Both the position numbers and the translations under genes were made by a program. The notes below the pieces were generated by a model. That model did no database searches and was not told the DNA's origin. It worked only from the letters and a program-made list of their open reading frames with translations. From Gammaproteobacteria bacterium (GTDB lineage Bacteria; Pseudomonadota; Gammaproteobacteria; JAADJB01), in assembly GCA_013151035.1 (NCBI GenBank), contig JAADJB010000013.1, positions 19,051 to 83,050 of the forward strand: 64,000 bases of DNA, in the 5' to 3' direction. Of the stretch, positions 8,463 through 18,153 are shown piece by piece. Position 1 is the stretch's first letter, and each line of letters begins with the position of its first letter.

Positions 8463-9208
8463 AAGGAATCTTGAGTCTGTTGTTGAGTTTTTTGATCCTG
8501 TCGGCGTGTACGTCACAGGGCTTGCAAAAGAAAAGTTCTGCTAGTAAAGCGGCTAAAATTAATGTGCAGATGGGTATTACTTATATGGGTAATCACTATT
8601 ATGATCTGGCACTGGAGAAGTTGAAGCGTGCGCTGGATCAGGATAGTCAGTTGCCCTCGGCGCATAATGCCATAGCTGTGTTGTATGGTGTACTTAAGGA
8701 TACTAAAAAGGCGGATTATCATTTTAGACAGGCATTGCAATTACAGCCGGAATACCCTGAGGCGCACAATAATTATGGTCAGTATCTCTGTCGGCAGGGT
8801 GCGTTTGATCAGGCGGAGAAGCAATTTCAGCAGGCGGCAACATCGCCACTTTACCGATCGGCTCATAATGCCTATTTGAATGCTGGGCTTTGTCTGCTGC
8901 GGGTGCCGGATTATACCCGTGCCGGGCAGTATTTTCGTAAGGCACTAAAAATCTATCCGGAGTGGGACAGGGCCTTAATGGAGATGGCTTTATTGCAGTA
9001 TTCTGCCGCTAATTATTTGAATGCTCGTGCCTGGTTGCAACGTTATGCAGTGGTGAGTCGGGCGCGACCTGATGCCTTGTGGTTAGGTGTTTTGATTGAA
9101 CGGAAATTGGGCGACGTACAGGCAATGAAGTCTTATCAGGATCAGTTGCAGAGACTTTTTCCAACATCCATTCAGGCACAAAAATCGCGCAGGGGGATGT
9201 TTGAATGA
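8459..9208 (+). CDS. pilW: Type IV pilus biogenesis/stability lipoprotein PilW
   Basis: Outer-membrane lipoprotein of the PilF/PilW family needed for type IV pilus assembly. Residues 1-17 form a lipoprotein signal with lipobox LSAC. The rest of the 249 residues is a run of tetratricopeptide repeats (for example [20 protein letters not shown] and [20 protein letters not shown]). The ATG overlaps the rlmN stop and its own stop overlaps rodZ, so all three are coupled; rlmN-pilW-rodZ is the usual neighbourhood in piliated gammaproteobacteria. Confidence 0.93.
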   Translation: MKGILSLLLSFLILSACTSQGLQKKSSASKAAKINVQMGITYMGNHYYDLALEKLKRALDQDSQLPSAHNAIAVLYGVLKDTKKADYHFRQALQLQPEYPEAHNNYGQYLCRQGAFDQAEKQFQQAATSPLYRSAHNAYLNAGLCLLRVPDYTRAGQYFRKALKIYPEWDRALMEMALLQYSAANYLNARAWLQRYAVVSRARPDALWLGVLIERKLGDVQAMKSYQDQLQRLFPTSIQAQKSRRGMFE

Positions 9209-10053
9209 CAGCGAAGAAGGGTGTTGTGAAACCAGATATAATGTTAGAAACTGAGTCGCTATTTGGTCCTGGTGAGCGTTTGCGTGTGGCGCGTGAAACA
9301 CAGGGTCTATCACAGGAGGATGTGGCGAAGGAATTGCGTCTGAGTGTCTCGGTGATTAATGCGCTGGAGGATAATAATCAGGATCAACTTCCTGCCAAGG
9401 CCTTTGTCGATGGTTATTTGAAAGGCTATGCACGTATTTTGAATCTGGATGCGGTGCAGTTAATTGCTGATTATCATTGTCCGGAGGCGCCCTTACCTGT
9501 TGCTAAATGGGTAAGAGAGGATATGACGCAATCTGCGCCACTGGTGTTTCGTCGGGGCATCAAGTCATCATTGCGACGATTTTTTCTCTGGTTGCTATTG
9601 GTTGCTGGTTTACTGGCGGTATACCTGCTGTTTTTATCAAATGGCAGATTTATGGATATTTTATTCAGTGAGACTAATTCTGTTGGTACGCAACAGGTTC
9701 CATTGCTGTTGTCGGGTCAGGACGATATGCCAGAACAAAAAAATGTGACAGATGAAGTGGTCGATGCGCCTGTTCTATTGCCTGCTGACGAAAGCAGAAT
9801 TGTGCTTTCCTCCAGTGGTGAGAGTTGGGTTGATATTCGTGATATGAATGGTATGCGACTGGTGTTTGGTTTATTAAGGGAGGGTGATCATCGAGAGGTG
9901 AGTGGCAAAGCACCCTTTCAGGTGTTATTGGGTAACTCATTGGTTATCGATATCGTTTATAATGGGGAACAATTTGATCAAACCCCTTTCAATAGTGGGC
10001 GTACCGCGCGCTTTACTCTGGGTGCAGGCACGAGTGAAATCTCTAAAAGGTGA
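9205..10053 (+). CDS. rodZ: Cell-shape protein RodZ
   Basis: Links MreB to the inner membrane to maintain rod shape. The 282 residues have an N-terminal helix-turn-helix ([22 protein letters not shown] region), a basic stretch, one membrane helix ([19 protein letters not shown], about 130-150), and a periplasmic DUF4115 domain ([20 protein letters not shown]). In many relatives ispG follows rodZ; here hisS follows directly. Confidence 0.93.
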   Translation: MTAKKGVVKPDIMLETESLFGPGERLRVARETQGLSQEDVAKELRLSVSVINALEDNNQDQLPAKAFVDGYLKGYARILNLDAVQLIADYHCPEAPLPVAKWVREDMTQSAPLVFRRGIKSSLRRFFLWLLLVAGLLAVYLLFLSNGRFMDILFSETNSVGTQQVPLLLSGQDDMPEQKNVTDEVVDAPVLLPADESRIVLSSSGESWVDIRDMNGMRLVFGLLREGDHREVSGKAPFQVLLGNSLVIDIVYNGEQFDQTPFNSGRTARFTLGAGTSEISKR

Positions 10054-10055
10054 TT

Positions 10056-11327
10056 ATGTCCAGTAAGATACAAGCGGTACGAGGAATGAACGACATCCTG
10101 ATGGAACAGACCCCGACCTGGCAGTGGCTGGAACAGGTGTTGCGCTCCCTGGTTCAATCCTATGGTTACCGTGAAATCCGTTTTCCTGTGGTGGAAAAAA
10201 CAGATCTGTTTCATCGCTCTATTGGTGAGGTGACTGATATTGTCGAAAAGGAAATGTATACCTTTGATGATCGTAATGGCGATAGCCTGACGCTAAGACC
10301 CGAGGGTACAGCCGCCTGCGTGCGTGCCTGCATTGAACATGGCCTGTTGCATAATCAGATTCAGAAGTTGTGGTATACGGGGCCGATGTTCCGTCATGAA
10401 CGTCCACAGAAGGGGCGTTATCGGCAGTTTCATCAGTTTGGTGTGGAGGTGTTTGGTCTGGCCGGGCCGGATGTTGATGCTGAATTGATCATGATGAGTG
10501 CGCGTTTATTGCGTCAATTGGGCCTGGATGATGTTAGTTTGCAGCTCAATTCACTGGGCACATCTGAGGCTCGGGCTCGTTATAAAGAAGTGTTGGTGGA
10601 TTATCTGAATCAACATCAGGATATCCTCGATGAGGATAGTCATCGCCGCTTGTCGACGAACCCATTGCGTATACTGGATAGTAAAAATCCTGCCATGCAA
10701 TCGTTGATTGAAGACGCACCGCGCTTGGCAGATTATCTGGATGATGAATCAAGGGAGCATTTCCGGCAGTTGTGTGAACTATTAGATGCCTCCGGTATTC
10801 ACTATGAGGTGAATCATCGCCTGGTGCGCGGGCTGGATTATTATGGTCGCACGGTGTTTGAGTGGGTCACTAATCGACTCGGTGCGCAAGGGACTGTTTG
10901 TGCGGGTGGACGCTTTGATGGTTTGGTGCAATATCTGGGTGGACGCGCCACGCCTGCAATTGGTTTTGCGCTGGGTATGGAGCGTATTGTTGCCTTGTTG
11001 GAAGAAACAGGTGTTGTGGATATTAATGTGGCACCGCACGTTTATATGGTGTTGGTTGGAGAACAGGCTCAATTGAAGGGGTATGTGCTGGCAGAGCAGT
11101 TACGCGATCAATTGCCATGGTTACGTTTGCAGTTGAATAATGGTGGCGGTAGTTTCAAGAGTCAGTTTAAGCGTGCTGATCGTAGTGGTGCAGAATATGT
11201 GCTGGTGATGGGTGATGAGGAAATTGCCGGTGAGCAGATTGGTTTTAAATCCTTACGTGTGTCGGCTGAACAGAGGAATATACCCTTGTTATCGCTGGCC
11301 GCACAGTTGGGTGAATGTTTACAATAA
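10056..11327 (+). CDS. hisS: Histidyl-tRNA synthetase
   Basis: Class II synthetase charging tRNA-His. The 423 residues show motif 2 ([20 protein letters not shown]), the histidine-binding [15 protein letters not shown] and motif 3 ([12 protein letters not shown]), then the C-terminal anticodon-binding domain. I place the start at ATG 10056 ([14 protein letters not shown]), behind AAAAGG; a GTG at 10050 inside the same site is less likely. It overlaps nothing but begins 2 bp after the rodZ stop. Confidence 0.97.
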   Translation: MSSKIQAVRGMNDILMEQTPTWQWLEQVLRSLVQSYGYREIRFPVVEKTDLFHRSIGEVTDIVEKEMYTFDDRNGDSLTLRPEGTAACVRACIEHGLLHNQIQKLWYTGPMFRHERPQKGRYRQFHQFGVEVFGLAGPDVDAELIMMSARLLRQLGLDDVSLQLNSLGTSEARARYKEVLVDYLNQHQDILDEDSHRRLSTNPLRILDSKNPAMQSLIEDAPRLADYLDDESREHFRQLCELLDASGIHYEVNHRLVRGLDYYGRTVFEWVTNRLGAQGTVCAGGRFDGLVQYLGGRATPAIGFALGMERIVALLEETGVVDINVAPHVYMVLVGEQAQLKGYVLAEQLRDQLPWLRLQLNNGGGSFKSQFKRADRSGAEYVLVMGDEEIAGEQIGFKSLRVSAEQRNIPLLSLAAQLGECLQ

Positions 11328-11363
11328 TTAATTAGAAGTTCCTTAATTTAAGAGGTAATGTAA

Positions 11364-12035
11364 GTGGATATTTATAAGACGGATGAGGAAAAGGGCGAGG
11401 CGCTTAAGCTATGGATTCGTGAGAACGGTGTCTCTGTGCTGGCGGGTGTTTTTATTGGTCTGGCGGTTATTTTTGGTGGCCGAAGCTGGGTTGAATACGG
11501 TCAGCAAAAGACGGAGCAGGCCTCTTATCTGTATTTTCAGATGATGGATGCGGCCAGTCAGAATGCAGATGATTCGGTTTTATTGTTGGCCGGGCAGTTG
11601 CTTGAAAAGTTTGGTGATACACCTTATGCCTCTGCCGGGGCAATGATGAGGGCAAAGATCAATCAGGCACAGGGTGATGTTGAGAATGCTGTCAGTGATC
11701 TGGAATGGGTGGTAGAACATGCACAGATTTCTGCCCAGATACATGGTGCCAGGATACATTTGATTAGAACCTTGTTGGCAGACAAACAGGTTGATGCGGC
11801 ACAACAGGTGCTTTCAGCGATTAAAGACAAGGTCGGTTTTGTCGCGATTTACGAAGATCTGCAAGGTGATGTTTATCGGGTGCAGGCACGTTTGCAAGAA
11901 GCTAAAGCGTCCTATCAACGTGCTCTGGATGCCTTGTCTGCCGGTGCGGCAATGCGTTCCATGATTGAGGTTAAACGCAACAGTATTGTTGGTAAGCGGG
12001 TAGGTGTGAATGGCACCGAGGCGACAGGATCGTGA
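11364..12035 (+). CDS. yfgM: YfgM-type ancillary translocon/TPR membrane protein
   Basis: Inner-membrane protein found with SecYEG and periplasmic chaperones. Short cytoplasmic N-terminus (MDIYKTDEEKGEALKLWI), one membrane helix (VSVLAGVFIGLAVIFGG), then a periplasmic region of about 185 residues with TPR-like helices. It starts with GTG behind AGAGG. Position between hisS and bamB is conserved widely in the class. Confidence 0.9.
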   Translation: MDIYKTDEEKGEALKLWIRENGVSVLAGVFIGLAVIFGGRSWVEYGQQKTEQASYLYFQMMDAASQNADDSVLLLAGQLLEKFGDTPYASAGAMMRAKINQAQGDVENAVSDLEWVVEHAQISAQIHGARIHLIRTLLADKQVDAAQQVLSAIKDKVGFVAIYEDLQGDVYRVQARLQEAKASYQRALDALSAGAAMRSMIEVKRNSIVGKRVGVNGTEATGS

Positions 12036-13189
12036 TGATGCGTAAGCTGTTATTGGTATTGTTATTGCTGAATATGACGGCCTGTAGCGGGGTTAAGATG
12101 TGGTTGGTTGGAAAGGATACCGTTATTGAAGCCACTGAACTAAAAACGATCAAGGACCCTTTGGCTTTAAATGTTGTCTGGAAGACCAGGCTGAGTCAGG
12201 ATAAACATGCTCATGCCGTTCAGTTGCAGTTGGCAAGTGATGGTGAATCTGTGTTTGCTGCTACGCAAGAAGGAGAGGTCTCAGCCAGAAATTTGACTAC
12301 GGGGGCTGTGCGTTGGACGGTCAATACCGGTGTTTTGTTAAGTGGTGGTGTTGGTCTGGGTGATTCCTTGTTGGCTGTTGCCAGTAGTGAAGCGGATTTA
12401 ATCTTGCTGAATAGCAAGGATGGTCATGAGGTCTGGCGTACTAATGCCGAGGCAGAGATTCTTTCTGTGCCCGTGATTACGGCTAATCGCGTTATCGTAC
12501 AGACAGTGGCAGGTTCCGTCATTGGCTATGATGTGGCGACAGGTGAACGTCTATGGGTGTTTGATAGTAGTGTTCCGGTATTATCTCTGCGTGGTTCCAG
12601 TTCGCCCTTGATTGTTGATGATTTGGTTCTTAGTGGTTCGGCGAATGGGAAATTATTTGCACTGGACTTTATGAATGGCTGGATGAAGTGGGAAAGTAGT
12701 GTAGCGGTTCCTCGTGGTCGTTCCGAACTGGATCGCATGGTTGATCTGGACGGGAATATCCTGGCTGATCAGGGGGTGGTTTTTGCGACCAGTTTCCAGG
12801 GGCGTGTCGTTGCCATTGATCTCTATTCAGGACGTGTGTTCTGGGCAAGAGACTTTTCCAGTTATAGCGGAATAGCGCTGGATGAACGTCAACTATACCT
12901 GACTGATGAAGAGGGTCTGGTGTGGGCGCTGGATCGTCGTAATGGTGCCTCTTTGTGGAAACAGGATGCATTAAAAGGACGGCGCTCTGGAGTCCCGGTG
13001 ATCTATAAAGGTTATCTCGCAGTGGGTGATTTTGAAGGTTATGTGCATCTGCTATCGACGAGCAATGGTCAGTTAATGGGCCGCGTTCGTATTGGTAATC
13101 AACCCTTCCTTGCCGCCCCGTTAGTTGTCGGTGATTATTTACTTGTCTATGGAGAGAATGGTGATCTGGCGTTGTTGACGATGGATTAG
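12035..13189 (+). CDS. bamB: Outer-membrane assembly lipoprotein BamB
   Basis: Beta-propeller subunit of the BAM complex that inserts outer-membrane proteins. The 384-residue product starts with a lipoprotein signal (lipobox MTAC), then repeated PQQ-type blades ([49 protein letters not shown]). Start taken at ATG 12035 or 12038, overlapping the yfgM stop; a GTG at 12032 is also possible. der follows after 14 bp. Confidence 0.95.
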   Translation: MMRKLLLVLLLLNMTACSGVKMWLVGKDTVIEATELKTIKDPLALNVVWKTRLSQDKHAHAVQLQLASDGESVFAATQEGEVSARNLTTGAVRWTVNTGVLLSGGVGLGDSLLAVASSEADLILLNSKDGHEVWRTNAEAEILSVPVITANRVIVQTVAGSVIGYDVATGERLWVFDSSVPVLSLRGSSSPLIVDDLVLSGSANGKLFALDFMNGWMKWESSVAVPRGRSELDRMVDLDGNILADQGVVFATSFQGRVVAIDLYSGRVFWARDFSSYSGIALDERQLYLTDEEGLVWALDRRNGASLWKQDALKGRRSGVPVIYKGYLAVGDFEGYVHLLSTSNGQLMGRVRIGNQPFLAAPLVVGDYLLVYGENGDLALLTMD

Positions 13190-13203
13190 CCCTGGGAAAT
13201 CTA

Positions 13204-14625
13204 ATGTTACCTGTTATTGCCCTTGTAGGCCGACCCAATGTCGGTAAATCAACCCTGTTTAATCGACTCACACGCAGTCGAGATGCGCTAGTGGCCGATT
13301 TTTCTGGCCTGACCCGTGACCGTCAATATGGTGATGGCAAGATTGGTGATCATCCTTATCTGGTCGTGGACACTGGCGGCATACTGGGCGGAGAAGAAGG
13401 GCTTGATGAGCTGACGGCGCAACAAGCCTGGCAGGCTGTAGAAGAGGCCGATAGCGTATTCTTTCTGGTCGATGCGCGTGATGGTCTGGTGGGTATTGAC
13501 GAAGAGATTGCAATCAAGTTACGGCGTACCGGGCGCAAGGTCGTGCTGGTATTGAATAAGGTGGATGGTATGGATGCCGATATTATGTCCAGTAGCTTTT
13601 ATAGTCTCGGCTTGGGTGAGCCTTATGCGATTAGTGCCTCTCATGGTCGTGGGGTCGGCTACCTTATGGATGAGGTGTTACAGGAATATTATCCAGAACA
13701 GCCGTTGGATGAAGAAGGAGAGAGCGCAGACGAGGGAGAAGACGACGAGGATGATGGGCGTATCAAGGTTGCCTTGATTGGACGACCCAATGTGGGTAAA
13801 TCTACCCTGATTAATCGCATCCTGGGAGAAGACAGGGTGTTGGCCTATGACATGCCAGGGACGACGCGTGATAGTATCTTTATTCCCTTTGATCGTGATG
13901 ATCGGCACTACACCTTGATTGATACTGCGGGCGTTCGCCGTCGTAGTCGTATTAAAGAAGTGATTGAGAAATTTAGTATCGTAAAGACCATGAAGGCCAT
14001 CTACGAGGCGAATGTGGTTATCCTGTTGTACGATGCCCATGAAGGACTGGCCGAGCAGGATGTGAGTCTGGCGGGCTATATCCTGGAACAGGGCCGGGCA
14101 CTGATTATTGCAGTCAATAAGTGGGATGGCATTGATGACGATCAGCGCGATAAGATGCGTGAGGATATCGAACGTAAATTACCCTTTGCCTCATTTGTCG
14201 AGGTGTTCTTTATCTCGGCGCTGCATGGCAGTAATGTCGGCAATCTGTATGAGGCGATTGATCGCGCCTATAAGTCGGCTATGGTGGATATGAGTACCTC
14301 CGAATTAACGCGTATGTTGGAAGATGCCGTGAAGACCCATCCACCGCATCTGGTACGAGGACGGCGCATCAAACTGCGTTATGCCCATCAGGGTGGGCAG
14401 AATCCCCCCAGGATTATTATTCACGGCAATCAGACCGACCGGGTGCCAGCGACCTATATAAGGTATCTATCCAGCTATTTCCTCAAGCGATTAGCGCTAG
14501 TGGGAACCCCCGTGTCACTGGAATTCAGAACCGGGGATAACCCCTATGAAGGTCGTAGAAACAAGTTGACCCCACGCCAGCAATACAAACGTAAACGTAT
14601 GATGAGGCATGTGAAAAAATCATAG
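13204..14625 (+). CDS. der: Ribosome biogenesis GTPase Der (EngA)
   Basis: Tandem-GTPase acting in 50S maturation. Two G domains, each with its own [10 protein letters not shown]-loop, the first near the N-terminus and the second after an acidic linker ([16 protein letters not shown]), are followed by a KH-like C-terminal domain ending in basic residues. Length 473 is normal. A REP palindrome starts at the stop codon and marks the end of the rlmN-der run. Confidence 0.97.
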   Translation: MLPVIALVGRPNVGKSTLFNRLTRSRDALVADFSGLTRDRQYGDGKIGDHPYLVVDTGGILGGEEGLDELTAQQAWQAVEEADSVFFLVDARDGLVGIDEEIAIKLRRTGRKVVLVLNKVDGMDADIMSSSFYSLGLGEPYAISASHGRGVGYLMDEVLQEYYPEQPLDEEGESADEGEDDEDDGRIKVALIGRPNVGKSTLINRILGEDRVLAYDMPGTTRDSIFIPFDRDDRHYTLIDTAGVRRRSRIKEVIEKFSIVKTMKAIYEANVVILLYDAHEGLAEQDVSLAGYILEQGRALIIAVNKWDGIDDDQRDKMREDIERKLPFASFVEVFFISALHGSNVGNLYEAIDRAYKSAMVDMSTSELTRMLEDAVKTHPPHLVRGRRIKLRYAHQGGQNPPRIIIHGNQTDRVPATYIRYLSSYFLKRLALVGTPVSLEFRTGDNPYEGRRNKLTPRQQYKRKRMMRHVKKS

Positions 14626-14647
14626 GGTAGGGTGCGCACTGCGCACC
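14626..14647. repeat. REP-like palindrome after der
   Basis: Single copy of the GGTAGG-GTGCGCACTGCGCACC palindrome, touching the der stop codon. It probably contributes to ending or protecting the upstream transcript. Confidence 0.75.
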
Positions 14648-14694
14648 AATGAAAGACTTGACCCCTTGATTAGGGTATTGATCAGAGGTTCTCT

Positions 14695-14763
14695 ATGCAA
14701 CAAAATAGTAAAATCATCTTGTTTCAAAGTCGTAGCATTCGCAGGGTCTGGCAAGCCACCTAG
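14695..14763 (+). pseudogene. Remnant of a BRO-N/phage antirepressor-type gene
   Basis: A 22-codon frame reading MQQNSKIILFQSRSIRRVWQ then two residues and a stop, preceded by AGAGG at good distance. The pattern 'IILFQ...IRR.W' is how BRO-N family proteins (phage antirepressor type) commonly begin; such proteins are normally well over 200 residues. The reading breaks off at a CCACCTAGGGACAGG sequence resembling the window's GGGGACA repeats. Read as a decayed 5' fragment; the family assignment from so few residues is tentative. Confidence 0.45.
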
Positions 14764-14818
14764 GGACAGGTTGTCCCCAGGTAGCCATGTTTGTTTGCCC
14801 CCTTTTCGTCCATCAGAA

Positions 14819-14904
14819 TCATTTAAATTCAAATAATTCTTTCACGGGTACATCAAGTACTTTGGAAAGTTTCTCCAAAGTGTCAAATCTGCCCCTTTGA
14901 TTTA
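14819..14904 (-). pseudogene. Remnant 3' end of an XRE-family regulator
   Basis: On the minus strand, this stretch reads FDTLEKLSKVLDVPVKELFE, two residues and a stop, the characteristic end of an XRE/HTH_3 domain. No upstream helix-turn-helix or start remains; the same bases run into the 3' end of the adjacent antitoxin gene in another frame. It is probably what is left of an older regulator over which the present toxin-antitoxin pair was inserted. Confidence 0.55.
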
Positions 14905-15384
14905 GGCCGCTACATGTGCGCTCCAGCCATCTTTATTCTCTATTAGTTCCATACGTCCCCAATGCGCATCTCTATTAAGCTGGCTAATATGCTCGACTAA
15001 TTCCCTTATGTGGCAGTCACCATTATACTCATCGTTAACCTTGGTAATGTAGATTGTACGTAGTAATCTTTCTGCTGATAGCGTTATTTCATTAGTGCGA
15101 TCATTTTCCCAATTACGTATGGTTGACTCACTAACACCTAGAATATTAGCTAGCGTGTTCTGAGACATATCCAATTCAATACGTAAGAAGCGAAATTCCT
15201 TACTTGAAAGGTGCGGTTTATCTTTTGCTATTTTAATGCCCAACACCTTATGTAAACCATCCATGTCATGAATGGATATAGTTTCACCATAAGGTGTTTC
15301 TTCCTTAACAAAGCCGCCTTTCAACCATACGTCGGGTAAACCACAACTCTTATAATGGAGCATGCCATCTTCAATTGTATACAT
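14902..15384 (-). CDS. HTH-domain antitoxin (MqsA/HigA-like) of a type II pair
   Basis: The 160-residue protein has an N-terminal half (YKSCGLPDVWLKGGFVKEETPYGET as a spaced pattern) followed by an XRE-type helix-turn-helix in about residues 65-110 (FRFLRIELDMSQNTLANILG, then VSESTIRNWE). This order is that of antitoxins that partner DUF4258 toxins. It starts inside the last 14 bp of the upstream toxin gene, so the two are coupled, toxin first. Expected to neutralise the toxin and repress the operon. The region is visibly more AT-rich than its neighbours. Confidence 0.8.
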   Translation of the reverse strand: MYTIEDGMLHYKSCGLPDVWLKGGFVKEETPYGETISIHDMDGLHKVLGIKIAKDKPHLSSKEFRFLRIELDMSQNTLANILGVSESTIRNWENDRTNEITLSAERLLRTIYITKVNDEYNGDCHIRELVEHISQLNRDAHWGRMELIENKDGWSAHVAA

Positions 15385-15814
15385 ATCTGCACTCCCAATA
15401 ATGTAATTTTATTATTGTATTGTTATTAACTGTTAATGGCTCACCCGCTGTAAATACCTCAATATTCATTTTCCAATTGCCATGTATATCCCTGTATGGC
15501 CCTTCAGTGATCCTTCCATTTCTTAAGCATGAAAAGACTTGGGGGCAAGAAATATTACGTCGAATCATGCTTTCTTCAGCGTGATTGGTCACTTTCACCC
15601 TGGTAGAGTCTAGAGCAATTTCTTTTAAGACACGTTGTGCCATAGCTGACGTAAGATCAATACTCAATATATTGTTGCTGTCTTTTGTCAATGCAGAACT
15701 TCCTTGTTCATCGCGTAGTATAGCGTTAATTGTTGACGGTATCTTAATCCTTGTCAAGCCCGACAAAAAACTTACATAATCCCTTATCATTCTATTTTTG
15801 AAAGTTTTTCCCAC
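15371..15814 (-). CDS. DUF4258-type toxin
   Basis: The C-terminal part (VKVTNHAEESMIRRNIS, then RITEGPYRDIHGNWKMNIEV) matches the DUF4258 fold, an RNase-toxin-like family. Length 147 is longer than the roughly 100-residue norm; true start may be internal. The tail EPLTVNNNTIIKLHYW departs from the family's usual hydrophobic end, and a neighbouring frame reads IKITLLGVQI there, so a late frameshift is possible. It is transcribed divergently from the lone EF-G gene and precedes its HTH antitoxin. Confidence 0.7.
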   Translation of the reverse strand: MGKTFKNRMIRDYVSFLSGLTRIKIPSTINAILRDEQGSSALTKDSNNILSIDLTSAMAQRVLKEIALDSTRVKVTNHAEESMIRRNISCPQVFSCLRNGRITEGPYRDIHGNWKMNIEVFTAGEPLTVNNNTIIKLHYWECRYVYN

Positions 15815-15963
15815 GCACTCATGAATTTCAGGTAAAATACCGCCTTTTCCGGAGCCCGTCGTGACGGAGGGATGTTTTATTCTTTACAGAAACCAAATAT
15901 CTCCCTTTGATTCAGTCTGGTTGTGAGTATACACCCTTATTTTATAATTTTTAGAGTACCGCT

Positions 15964-18060
15964 ATGACAGACCTATCTCATTACAGAAACATTGGTATCT
16001 TTGCCCATGTAGACGCTGGTAAGACAACAACAACCGAACGTATCCTGAAATTGACGGGTAAGATCCATAAGATTGGTGAAGTGCATGATGGTGCGGCTAC
16101 CACTGATTTCATGGAGCAGGAAGCTGAACGTGGTATTACCATTCAGTCAGCGGCGACCTCCTGTGTGTGGGATGGTCATCGAATGAATATTATTGATACG
16201 CCCGGTCACGTTGATTTCACGATCGAAGTGTATCGTTCGCTGAAGGTGCTGGATGGTGGTGTCGGTGTGTTCTGTGGTTCAGGTGGTGTGGAACCTCAGT
16301 CCGAGACCAACTGGCGTTATGCCAATGAATCCGAGGTGGCGCGTGTCATCTTTGTGAATAAACTGGATCGACTGGGTGCTGATTTCTATCGTGTCGTTGC
16401 TCAGGTTAGAAAGGTACTGGGTGCCAATGCAGTTATGATGACCCTGCCAATCGGCACTGAAGATAATTTTGTTGGCGTGGTTGACCTGCTGACTCGTAAA
16501 GCATGGGTGTGGGATGACTCTGGCGATCCAGCCAAGTACACGATTGAGGACGTACCGGCTGATATGGTTGACGATGTTGAGAAATATCGTGAAGAGCTGG
16601 TTGAGGCCGTGGTTGATCAAGATGATGATGTAATGGAGAGGTATCTTGAGGGTGAAGATATTGACGTTGATACCCTCAAGCGTTGTATCCGTAAGGGTAC
16701 CATTGCTCTGGATATCTTCCCGACTCTGTGTGGTTCAGCCTTCAAGAATAAGGGTGTGCAGCTGGTGCTGGATGCCGTGGTTGATTATCTGCCGAATCCA
16801 ATGGAGGTCAAGCCACAGCCTGAGGTTGATGCAGAAGGTAATGAGACTGGCGAGTATGCCATTGTTGATGCAGAGAAACCCTTCCGTGCCCTGGCGTTCA
16901 AGATTATGGATGACCGTTATGGTGCATTGACCTTTATCCGTATCTATTCGGGTAAGCTGGATAAGGGTACGACGATATTGAATACCTTTACCGGCAAGAC
17001 TGAGCGTATTGGTCGTATCGTGGAGATGCATGCCGATTCCCGTGAAGAGCTGGATTCAGCACAGGCGGGTGATATTGTCGCCATTGTGGGCATGAAGAAT
17101 GTGCAGACAGGTCATACCCTGTGTGATCCCAAGTTCCCGGCAACACTGGAGCCTATGGTATTTCCTGATCCGGTTATCTCGATTGCGGTGGCACCGAAAG
17201 ACAAGGGTGGTTCCGAGAAGATGGGTATCGCACTGGGCAAGATGTTGCAGGAAGATCCTTCCTTCCAGGTTGAGACCGATGAAGATAGTGGTGAGACCAT
17301 TCTTAAGGGCATGGGTGAGCTGCATCTGGATATCAAGATTGATATTCTCAAGCGTACCCACGGTGTGGAACTGGAGGTTGGTAAGCCTCAGGTAGCCTAT
17401 CGTGAGACCATTACCCAGAAGATTGATGATAGTTACACGCATAAGAAACAGTCGGGTGGTTCAGGACAGTTTGGTAAGATTGATTACATCATTGAGCCTG
17501 GTGAGCCGGGTTCCGGTTTTGAATTTGAGTCCAAGGTGACTGGTGGTAATGTGCCAAGGGAATACTGGCCTGCTATCGAGAAGGGCTTCAAGAAAATGAT
17601 GGGAGAAGGTGTGCTTGCCGGTTTCCCTGTGCTGGATGTCAAGATTACCTTGGTGGATGGTGGCTATCATGCAGTGGATTCCTCAGCGGTTGCGTTTGAG
17701 ATTGCTGCCAGAGGTGCCTTCCGTCAGTCGATACCGAAGGCGGGTCCTCAGTTGATTGAACCGATCATGAAGGTGGATGTATTTACCCCTGAAGATCATG
17801 TCGGTGATGTGATTGGTGATTTGAATCGCCGTCGTGGCATGATCAAGTCACAGGAAGCCGGTGTCACTGGTGTGCGTATCAAGGCTGATGTGCCACTGAG
17901 TGATATGTTTGGTTACATTGGTGATCTGCGTACCATGACCTCCGGTCGCGGTCAGTTCTCCATGGAGTTCTCGCATTACATGCCTTGCCCCAGAAATGTA
18001 GCCGAAGAGGTTATTAAAGAAGTGCAGGAACGTAAGGCGGCAGAGAAAGCAGCCAAGTAA
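15964..18060 (+). CDS. fusA: Elongation factor G, second type (EF-G2-like)
   Basis: Translational GTPase of 698 residues: P-loop [21 protein letters not shown], then domains II-V ending ...[14 protein letters not shown]. Features such as [20 protein letters not shown] and [12 protein letters not shown] resemble the second EF-G of vibrios and other gammaproteobacteria rather than the ribosomal-operon EF-G. No rpsL, rpsG or tuf is adjacent, which also suggests a paralogue. Likely acts in translocation or ribosome recycling under particular conditions. The gene ends at a strong hairpin terminator. Confidence 0.9.
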   Translation: MTDLSHYRNIGIFAHVDAGKTTTTERILKLTGKIHKIGEVHDGAATTDFMEQEAERGITIQSAATSCVWDGHRMNIIDTPGHVDFTIEVYRSLKVLDGGVGVFCGSGGVEPQSETNWRYANESEVARVIFVNKLDRLGADFYRVVAQVRKVLGANAVMMTLPIGTEDNFVGVVDLLTRKAWVWDDSGDPAKYTIEDVPADMVDDVEKYREELVEAVVDQDDDVMERYLEGEDIDVDTLKRCIRKGTIALDIFPTLCGSAFKNKGVQLVLDAVVDYLPNPMEVKPQPEVDAEGNETGEYAIVDAEKPFRALAFKIMDDRYGALTFIRIYSGKLDKGTTILNTFTGKTERIGRIVEMHADSREELDSAQAGDIVAIVGMKNVQTGHTLCDPKFPATLEPMVFPDPVISIAVAPKDKGGSEKMGIALGKMLQEDPSFQVETDEDSGETILKGMGELHLDIKIDILKRTHGVELEVGKPQVAYRETITQKIDDSYTHKKQSGGSGQFGKIDYIIEPGEPGSGFEFESKVTGGNVPREYWPAIEKGFKKMMGEGVLAGFPVLDVKITLVDGGYHAVDSSAVAFEIAARGAFRQSIPKAGPQLIEPIMKVDVFTPEDHVGDVIGDLNRRRGMIKSQEAGVTGVRIKADVPLSDMFGYIGDLRTMTSGRGQFSMEFSHYMPCPRNVAEEVIKEVQERKAAEKAAK

Positions 18061-18076
18061 AACGTGTCTGAACGAT

Positions 18077-18116
18077 AAAAAGGGGCGAAGTCTATTAAGG
18101 CTTCGCCCCTTTTTTA
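18077..18116 (+). terminator. Rho-independent terminator of the EF-G gene
   Basis: Perfect 10-bp stem AGGGGCGAAG / CTTCGCCCCT with a 10-base loop, followed by a run of six T, beginning 17 bp after the stop codon. The A-rich left side means it may also work for the convergent oxidase gene. Confidence 0.92.
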
Positions 18117-18153
18117 TAGTCCCCACCTACGCGAGGATAACCGTTAATATCTT

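Noticed and set aside
8685..8945. Short frames on both strands inside pilW
   Set aside because: They are shadows of the TPR-coding gene.
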